Assembly (NCBI RefSeq): GCF_900753045.1
Contig: NZ_CAADXO010000029.1
Span: 17,369-81,368, forward strand
From: an uncultured Phascolarctobacterium sp.
GTDB taxonomy: Bacteria; Bacillota; Negativicutes; Acidaminococcales; Acidaminococcaceae
Direction of reading: 5' to 3'
DNA length: 64,000 nucleotides
Shown: positions 58,262 to 64,000 of the stretch, one piece after another
Numbering within the stretch: the stretch's first letter is position 1
Layout: every line of letters starts with the position of its first letter
Program-made: the position numbers and the translations under genes
Notes under the pieces: generated by a model
What the model saw: only the letters and a program-made list of their open reading frames with translations
Told to the model about the DNA's origin: nothing
The model's database searches: none

Positions 58262-59602
58262 ATGTCAGAAGAAATAATCGGTAGAAGATTTCAGCTTTCT
58301 TCTTTTCAAATTATCATATTAGGTTTTGCAGGAGTCATCCTGCTGGGTACATTACTGCTGATGCTGCCGATTGCTACGAAGGAAGGCTGCACAACGCCGT
58401 TTAACGAAGCGCTTTTTACCGCAACCTCTGCAGTTTGTGTAACAGGTCTTGTGCTGCATGATACCGGCAGCTATTGGTCGGCCTTTGGTCAGACAGTCAT
58501 TCTGACGCTGATACAGATTGGCGGTCTTGGTGTTGTAACAGTAGCGGCATCATTTGCACTCCTGTCCAGGCGAAGAATATCTTTGATGCAGCGCACTACC
58601 CTGCAGGACGCTATATCAGCACCAAATGTAGGCGGTATCGTCCGGCTTACGAAGTTTATCCTGTGGGGAACATTTTTGATTGAACTGGTTGGTGCACTTG
58701 CCATGCTGCCGGTGTTCTGCCGCGACTATGGTCGGCACGGTATTTGGATGGCAGCCTTTCACTCTATCTCAGCCTTTTGCAATGCTGGCTTCGATATTTT
58801 GGGAACTGCTGACAACCTCTACCCTTCCCTTACCGGTTACTGGCAGAACCCTATAATAAATATAACAATTATGTTGCTTATCATAATTGGCGGTATCGGC
58901 TTTTTGACTTGGGAGGACATTTACGAAAACAAGCTGCAGTTCCGACGCTACCGAATGCAGAGCAAGGTAATCCTCATCTTTACATTAATTCTGATTATCT
59001 TTCCTGCAATTTTTTTCTTCTTTGCAGATTTTGCTGCTCTTCCTATTGAAGCGCGTCTTCAGGCAGCTCTCTTCCAGTCAGTCACAACAAGAACAGCCGG
59101 TTTCAATACAGTAAATTTATCTGCTATGTCCAGCTCGTCGCAAGGCATTATGATTCTCCTGATGCTGATTGGCGGTTCACCGGGTTCAACAGCCGGTGGT
59201 ATGAAAACGACAACATTTGCCGTCCTGCTTGCCAACATTGTTGCGACCTATCGCCAGCAGGACAGTGCCCATTTTTTTGATCGCAGAGTCGATTACAACG
59301 CAATCAAGCTTGCCTCTACTATCCTCACCATGTATATTGCACTATTTTTTTTGGGAGGAGTTTTTATCAGTGCCTATGAAAACCTGCCACTGTCATCCTG
59401 CTTATATGAAACAGCATCAGCATTGGGAACAGTCGGATTGACGTTAGGAATTACACCGCAGCTGCATATTCCCTCGCAGCTGATACTGATTTTACTTATG
59501 TATCTTGGCAGAGTAGGCAGTCTTACGCTCATGTATGCAGCATTATCCGGCAAAAAAACAGTTAATACAAAGCTGCCGCTGGAAAAAATCACTATTGGCT
59601 AA
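58262..59602 (+). CDS. TrkH/KtrB family potassium channel subunit
   Basis: The 446-residue membrane protein has the four-repeat pore plan of KtrB/TrkH. Filter motifs are visible as T-S-A-V-C-V-T-G-L near residue 55, S-A-F-C-N-A-G-F-D near 172, S-V-T-T-R-T-A-G-F-N near 276 and A-L-G-T-V-G-L-T near 385. The length fits KtrB. AGGTG precedes the ATG. It works with the KtrA-type protein encoded 19 bp downstream. Confidence 0.93.
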   Translation: MSEEIIGRRFQLSSFQIIILGFAGVILLGTLLLMLPIATKEGCTTPFNEALFTATSAVCVTGLVLHDTGSYWSAFGQTVILTLIQIGGLGVVTVAASFALLSRRRISLMQRTTLQDAISAPNVGGIVRLTKFILWGTFLIELVGALAMLPVFCRDYGRHGIWMAAFHSISAFCNAGFDILGTADNLYPSLTGYWQNPIINITIMLLIIIGGIGFLTWEDIYENKLQFRRYRMQSKVILIFTLILIIFPAIFFFFADFAALPIEARLQAALFQSVTTRTAGFNTVNLSAMSSSSQGIMILLMLIGGSPGSTAGGMKTTTFAVLLANIVATYRQQDSAHFFDRRVDYNAIKLASTILTMYIALFFLGGVFISAYENLPLSSCLYETASALGTVGLTLGITPQLHIPSQLILILLMYLGRVGSLTLMYAALSGKKTVNTKLPLEKITIG

Positions 59603-59621
59603 ACAAAGGAGTTGATATCCT

Positions 59622-60269
59622 ATGAAAAATATTTTACTGATTGGAGCAGGTCATTTCGGACGACATATCGCTATGGAGCTTTCACAATTAGGGCATCAGG
59701 TCATGGCTGTTGATACTGACGAGGAAAGAATTAACGATGTACTGCCGTTTGTCACCAAAGCACAAATCGGTGACAGTACCAATGCAGAGTTTTTACGTGC
59801 GCTTGGCATCGGGAATTTTGACGTTTGCTTTGTAACTATCAGCGGTAATTTTCAAAACTCACTGGAAACTACTTCGCTTTTGAAAGAACTGGGAGCAAAA
59901 TGTGTAGTATCTCGTGCTGAACGCGATGTTCAGGCAAAGTTTCTGCTTCGTAACGGTGCAGACAATGTAGTCTATCCTGAAAAACAGATGGCTATATGGG
60001 CAGCCAAACGCTACACTGCAGACCATATTTTCGATTATATTGAAATTGACAAGCAGCACGCTATTTTTGAAGTAGAGGTGCCCAAAGCATGGGTTGGTAA
60101 AAGCATCGGTATGTTGGATATCCGCAAAAAGTTTGGTATCAATATTCTTGGTATAAAACGTTTGGGAAAAACCGATGTCTCAATAACACCTGACACCGTA
60201 TTATCCGAGGATATAACTATGTTAGCATTAGGTGAATATACAGCACTGCAAAAATGTTTCCGTATATGA
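59622..60269 (+). CDS. TrkA/KtrA family potassium uptake regulatory protein
   Basis: The 215-residue cytoplasmic protein has an RCK N-domain with the nucleotide-binding G-A-G-H-F-G-R-H near residue 8 and V-D-T-D near 30, and a C-terminal TrkA_C domain from about 135. It gates the KtrB-type channel in response to ATP/ADP or NAD(H). AAAGGAG precedes the ATG. Confidence 0.93.
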   Translation: MKNILLIGAGHFGRHIAMELSQLGHQVMAVDTDEERINDVLPFVTKAQIGDSTNAEFLRALGIGNFDVCFVTISGNFQNSLETTSLLKELGAKCVVSRAERDVQAKFLLRNGADNVVYPEKQMAIWAAKRYTADHIFDYIEIDKQHAIFEVEVPKAWVGKSIGMLDIRKKFGINILGIKRLGKTDVSITPDTVLSEDITMLALGEYTALQKCFRI

Positions 60270-60464
60270 ACAGACTGCGCAAAATATCTTAAGCACATAC
60301 AAAGTCGCCCACAAATTGAAAGCAATGATAAAAACCTCCAAAACAAATCTTTTTACAATAATCTTAGAAAAAATGTCCTGCCTGAAATTGCCAAACGCAA
60401 AATTTAGTACTATAATAGGAAATGCATTTTTGATAATTTTATTGTTTTCGAGAGGGGTTAAAAA

Positions 60465-61133
60465 ATGCTTTTAAACGAAAAAAATTCACGTCTGACCTTA
60501 TGCGGTGAGCTAGCACTTTTGGTTGCGGTAATCATCAACAGCTTCAGCGTCGTGCTCATGCTCTACTCCGGTTCCGGCATCAGCGCCATCAGCAGCGTTC
60601 CCTTTGCCTTCAGCGAAGCGTTTCCCAAGCTCACGCTCGGTACATGGACCTACATTTTCCAAGGCCTGCTTATCGCCAGCCTGATGTATCTGCGCAAAAA
60701 GTTTATCGCCTCCTATATGTTCAGCTTTGTTGTAGGCTTTGTATTCAGCCAATTTCTTGATTTGTTTGAGCTGTATATAAACATGCTGCCTCAGGCCTTT
60801 TCCTGGCGCGTGCTGTATTTTGTCGTAAGCTATATTTTAATCTGCATCGGCATTGCTTTGTCTAACCGCTGCGGCCTGCCTATTATCCCCACAGATTTGT
60901 TTCCGCGTGAGCTGAGCTCCATCATAAAAATCGAGTACGCCAAAATCAAAATCACCTTTGACGTCACCTGTCTGGCTATCACGGCACTACTGACACTTTT
61001 CTTGCTTGGGCATATCGACGGACTGGGAATCGGCACTATCTTGGCAGCCTTCACCATGGGTAAAGGTGTAGCCTATGCCGGTCAATATTTAGATAAAAAT
61101 TTTCAGTTCATGCCCTATTTACAGAAAGACTAA
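60465..61133 (+). CDS. YczE/YitT-type (DUF6198-like) membrane protein
   Basis: The 222-residue protein has five to six membrane segments and the S-G-S-G-I-S-A-I-S-S-V-P-F opening and late L-P-I-I-P-T-D-L-F-P-R-E motif seen in the YczE/YyaS/YitT group. Transport or regulatory function is unknown. GAGAGGGG precedes the ATG. The 195-base gap after ktrA holds a promoter-like TATAAT (near 60413). Confidence 0.78.
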   Translation: MLLNEKNSRLTLCGELALLVAVIINSFSVVLMLYSGSGISAISSVPFAFSEAFPKLTLGTWTYIFQGLLIASLMYLRKKFIASYMFSFVVGFVFSQFLDLFELYINMLPQAFSWRVLYFVVSYILICIGIALSNRCGLPIIPTDLFPRELSSIIKIEYAKIKITFDVTCLAITALLTLFLLGHIDGLGIGTILAAFTMGKGVAYAGQYLDKNFQFMPYLQKD

Positions 61134-61173
61134 AAGCTGCAGGAAGCATATGACATGGGCCTTAAGGCTTAAT

Positions 61174-61199
61174 CTATAAATAAACTATCATACTAAGCA
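61174..61199 (+). repeat. 26-bp repeat, copy 1
   Basis: The segment beginning CTATAAATA and ending CATACTAAGCA recurs at 63861-63886 with 2 mismatches. Both copies stand directly before a terminator hairpin. Confidence 0.6.
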
Positions 61200-61201
61200 G
61201 C

Positions 61202-61244
61202 AAAAAGGCTGACGTCTTGCGTAAATGCGAAGCGTCAGCCTTTT
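61202..61244. terminator. Bidirectional terminator between the YitT-like and LOG-family genes
   Basis: AAAAAGGCTGACG pairs with CGTCAGCCTTTT, with T runs on both strands. Confidence 0.85.
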
Positions 61245-61251
61245 CTTGTTC

Positions 61252-61788
61252 TCAGCAACACCCTTTTATTTCAATAATTTCTTCCAAGCTTTCCGCAAAA
61301 TATACTCCCTGCTGCTTTTCCTCTGAAGAAAAACCTTTAAGAATCATCTGCTGCAGAAAGTGCTTTATATCATCATAATAACCATCAAGATTATAATAGA
61401 TGCACGGCGCATGAAGCTGTCCCAGTGAAATCTTAGACATAATCTCGCTAACCTCCTCCAGCGTTCCCACACCTCCGGGAAAGGCAATAAAGGCATCGCC
61501 AAGCTCAATCATCTTCGTCTTGCGCTCTGCCATATCTTTGGTAATTATAAGCTGCGTCAGTCCCTCATATTGATATTCCTCATCTACAAAAAACTGCGGC
61601 TCCACGCCGATAACCTTACCGCCTGCCTGCAAAATGCTTTGCGCCAGTTCCCCCATCAGGCCTGTCTTTGAGCCGCCGTAAACCAACGTATTACCGCTTG
61701 CACCAATCCAAGTGCCCAGTTCCCTGACTGCAGCCTCAAATTTAGGATCATTGCCTGTTGATGAGGCAAGATATACTGTTATATTCAT
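61252..61788 (-). CDS. LOG family protein (cytokinin riboside 5'-monophosphate phosphoribohydrolase type)
   Basis: The 178-residue protein has the LOG family motifs G-G-S-K-T-G-L-M-G near residue 38 and P-G-G-V-G-T-L-E-E near 105, with the R-K near 88. Family members cleave the N-glycosidic bond of nucleoside monophosphates. The physiological substrate in gut bacteria is not known. GGAGGTCTTAGC precedes the ATG. Confidence 0.9.
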   Translation of the reverse strand: MNITVYLASSTGNDPKFEAAVRELGTWIGASGNTLVYGGSKTGLMGELAQSILQAGGKVIGVEPQFFVDEEYQYEGLTQLIITKDMAERKTKMIELGDAFIAFPGGVGTLEEVSEIMSKISLGQLHAPCIYYNLDGYYDDIKHFLQQMILKGFSSEEKQQGVYFAESLEEIIEIKGCC

Positions 61789-61889
61789 GCTAAGACCTCC
61801 GAGTATTATTTAATCTAGTCTACCACCATAAAAATACCCGTGCAAGCGATATGGAATATTTTTCTATATAACTTGATGCTGTCATATTA

Positions 61890-61938
61890 AAAAGCTGATA
61901 CCAGGCAAGTCCTGCTACCTGCCGGGGTATCAGCTTTT
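61890..61938. terminator. Bidirectional terminator before the LOG-family gene
   Basis: AAAAAGCTGATACC pairs with GGTATCAGCTTTTT, with inner AGGCA-G/CTGCC-type pairs. It ends the gene at 61944. Confidence 0.85.
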
Positions 61939-61943
61939 TCTAC

Positions 61944-62672
61944 TTATGAACGTGCACCTAACCATTCAACTCTAAAATATAATCCTCTTGTTTCTCCAGG
62001 CAGCGAAGCTCCTGTCTCATCAAAAGATAATAATTCATAAAGGTCAGCAAAGTTATAAGGATAATTATTATCACCATAAACTTTAAAAGGTTTATCCTCA
62101 TCTGAAAAATAAATCTCTAAGCTCCAATCACTGCCATCTATAACAGTATATCCAAAGCGTTTCACATTATACTTAGGCCGCCACTCTCCTATGTTTAGGC
62201 CTTTTATTGATTGTAAAAACAATTCTCTGGAAATCGGCAGTTGATGCCTGCAAGTCTTTCCGGATGGATAAGAGTAGAAGGGATTGTTTATTTTCAAATA
62301 TGTTCTCTCGCCCCTAAACCTCACTGTTCTAACTTCAAGACCTAAATTAAAGCTATCAATATTTAAAATTATCTTATCAATTAAAGGAATCCTTGCAGCA
62401 AAATCAGCAGCTTTCTTCTCCGCTTTTGTAGGCTCATACACGCCACCAGCCTCGGCATACGCTTCTTTAGCTCGGTTAAGATATGCACGCGTTGCGCATA
62501 TCTGCATTTTTTCATTAGGCCAACAACTATTCTCTTTGTTATACTTAGGGCTTTCCAGCTTACTTTTCAGGCTCGCCATTATTTTTCTTAGCTTTTCTAT
62601 TTCCCGCATAATTTCCGGCACGCATTTCCCCTTCAGATACAAATCATAATAGTCATCTACAGTAAGCATCAT
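61944..62672 (-). CDS. Protein of unknown function
   Basis: I do not recognise a family. The 242-residue soluble protein has a helical, charged first half (D-D-Y-Y-D-L-Y-L-K-G-K... K-K-A-A-D-F-A-A-R-I) and a beta-rich second half (V-R-T-V-R-F-R-G-E-R-T-Y-L...Y-G-D-N-N-Y-P-Y-N-F-A-D-L). The start at 62672 follows GGTGG at nine bases; an earlier GTG is possible. It has its own terminator. The next 226 bases upstream contain no gene. Confidence 0.55.
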   Translation of the reverse strand: MMLTVDDYYDLYLKGKCVPEIMREIEKLRKIMASLKSKLESPKYNKENSCWPNEKMQICATRAYLNRAKEAYAEAGGVYEPTKAEKKAADFAARIPLIDKIILNIDSFNLGLEVRTVRFRGERTYLKINNPFYSYPSGKTCRHQLPISRELFLQSIKGLNIGEWRPKYNVKRFGYTVIDGSDWSLEIYFSDEDKPFKVYGDNNYPYNFADLYELLSFDETGASLPGETRGLYFRVEWLGARS

Positions 62673-62898
62673 AGTCACACACCACCTTTTCTTTAAGATC
62701 TGCTTTTGCTATGTATCCGTAAATTCAACTTTCTAGGATTATCATCAACATTTTCCCTAAGGTACAAGTATATTGTAAACTATGAGTACGTCAGAATCTG
62801 TCTATCTGCAAAAGAACATGTTGAGTATGCGAGATAAACGGCTCGACTAAAAAGAGATTACTGTGAAGCGCAGCATTGCGATATACCGAAATTGTTCT

Positions 62899-63675
62899 CT
62901 ACCCTAATGCCACATCCAACACCATCATCACACTGAAGCCTACGGCAAAGAAAATCGTGCCGATATTGGAATGCTCTCCCTGCGACATTTCAGGAATAAG
63001 CTCTTCCACAACAACATAAAGCATTGCACCGGCAGCAAAACTCAGAAGATACGGCAGCACAGGTATTACAAGCTGAGCAGCAAGTATCGTCAGCACTGCT
63101 CCGATTGGTTCCACCACACCGGAAAGCACACCGCCCCAAAACGCTCTGTTTCTGCTCTCTCCCTCTGCGCGAAGCGGCATAGAAATAATCGCACCCTCCG
63201 GAAAATTTTGAATAGCAATACCGATGGACAAGGCAAGTGCCCCTGCCGCCGTAATTGGCGTATTCCCCGCCAGAAAGCCGGCATACATCACACCGACTGC
63301 CATTCCCTCAGGTATGTTATGCAGCGTAACTGCCAAAACCATCATCGCGGTGCGGCTCAAATTGCTCTTAGGGCCTTCCGTCTGCTCACTTCCCACATGC
63401 AGATGGGGAATCAAGTGGTCAAGCAGAAGCAAAAACAATATACCAATCCAAAAGCCGATAAACGCCGGGAAGAAGGATAGCCTTCCCATGCTTTCAGATT
63501 GCTCGATAGCAGGAATAAGCAGGCTCCAGATTGATGCTGCAACCATAACACCGGCAGCAAAGCCCGCAAGCGAACGCTGCACCATATCACTCAACGATTT
63601 CTTCATAAAGAACACGCACGCCGAACCGAGTGTTGTTCCGATAAAAGGTATCAGTATGCCAATAAATGTCTCCAT
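62899..63675 (-). CDS. ZIP family metal transporter
   Basis: ZIP proteins import zinc, iron or other divalent metals. The 258-residue protein has eight membrane segments, the helix IV motif H-N-I-P-E-G near residue 118, helix V N-F-P-E-G-A near 157 and V-V-V-E-E-L-I-P near 222. A short His-containing loop (H-L-I-P-H-L-H-V near 87) lies between helices III and IV. It is a lone gene; the metal cannot be told. Confidence 0.92.
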   Translation of the reverse strand: METFIGILIPFIGTTLGSACVFFMKKSLSDMVQRSLAGFAAGVMVAASIWSLLIPAIEQSESMGRLSFFPAFIGFWIGILFLLLLDHLIPHLHVGSEQTEGPKSNLSRTAMMVLAVTLHNIPEGMAVGVMYAGFLAGNTPITAAGALALSIGIAIQNFPEGAIISMPLRAEGESRNRAFWGGVLSGVVEPIGAVLTILAAQLVIPVLPYLLSFAAGAMLYVVVEELIPEMSQGEHSNIGTIFFAVGFSVMMVLDVALG

Positions 63676-63860
63676 TACTTCACCATCCTTATATAAAAAG
63701 CTTGTTTCTTATCAACTTAATTATACTACAATGGTAGGAATTATGATACATAAAACTAAGAAAAGCTTTTGGGTTATATCATCCATCAGTGCCTCCTTTA
63801 CTTTATAAGCCAGCAAGATTCAGTCTAGTGTAATTATCTTGTAAAACCTGAAACCGTCTG

Positions 63861-63963
63861 CTATAAATAGACTCTCATACTAAGCAAATCAAAAAGGCCG
63901 CTTGGAAGCGACCTTTTTGGACTTTCTGAAGCAGGCAGGGATTCACCCTGCCTTGCTTTTTAC
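63861..63963. other. 26-bp repeat copy 2 followed by two tandem terminator hairpins
   Basis: Copy 2 of the 26-bp repeat (63861-63886) is followed by AAAAAGG-CGCTT/AAGCG-CCTTTTT (63891-63918) and AAGCAGGCAGGG/CCCTGCCTTGCTT (63929-63958) with a T run. Nothing else is visible in the 63676-64000 end region. Confidence 0.6.
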
Positions 63964-64000
63964 ATATAATACAGATGAGAAATCAGAACGTAAATCTCAA

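Overview
The window looks like chromosomal DNA of a diderm Firmicute (class Negativicutes; a Phascolarctobacterium/Acidaminococcus-type gut anaerobe is plausible, but I cannot name a species). Housekeeping genes, ribosome binding sites (AGGAGG type), a PyrR-type attenuator and PhoP-type boxes are Firmicute-like. A full-length TonB-dependent outer-membrane receptor shows that the cell has an outer membrane. The ferredoxin, FrhB-family and thioredoxin reductase genes suit an anaerobe.

Layout. 0.1-2.4 kb: pstS under a PhoP-type box, then an Rpn-family nuclease/transposase gene between two nearly identical terminators. 2.4-12.3 kb: one pyrimidine operon read leftward (pyrB-pyrC-carA-carB-pyrK-pyrD-pyrF-pyrE) behind a PyrR-binding hairpin and attenuator. 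12.3-18 kb: acyltransferase, pgi, an FKBP isomerase, two secreted proteins and a DUF6508-like gene. 18.0-21.3 kb: a TonB receptor plus a binding lipoprotein, bracketed by a 54-bp direct repeat. 21.3-27 kb: iadA, then a cobalamin riboswitch controlling a TIM-barrel protein (CbiR-like candidate) and a BtuFCD-type ABC importer. 27-30.7 kb: DUF896, RluA, fba and a beta-CASP nuclease. 31-33 kb: a gene-poor patch with tiny membrane peptides, a possible type I toxin-antitoxin locus, a broken RhuM gene and tRNA-Pro(CGG). 33-43 kb: mscL, tyrS, brnQ, mrp, ybaK, then a leftward redox/metal cluster (NapH-like protein, ferredoxin, Trx-TrxR fusion, DUF134-NifX fusion, FrhB family). 43.4-47 kb: a DUF4160 gene pair, a short UvrA paralogue and an unidentified structured RNA.

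47-55 kb holds the most interesting system: an RNA-repair island. Read leftward it contains a RlaP-like nucleotidyltransferase, two WYL-domain regulators, a small basic protein, KptA/Tpt1 RNA 2'-phosphotransferase, a Thg1-like 3'-5' polymerase and a kinase-phosphatase-ligase fusion, followed by an unknown 222-residue protein. Together they could heal broken tRNA ends, restore lost 5' and 3' nucleotides, seal the break and remove the 2'-phosphate a Trl1-like ligase would leave.

55-64 kb: a small secreted protein, an MBL-fold hydrolase, a KdpE/short-KdpD pair divergent from ktrB/ktrA-type potassium uptake genes, a YitT/YczE-like membrane protein, a LOG-family protein, an unknown protein and a ZIP metal transporter. 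All calls rest on reading the sequence by eye; no database search was run.
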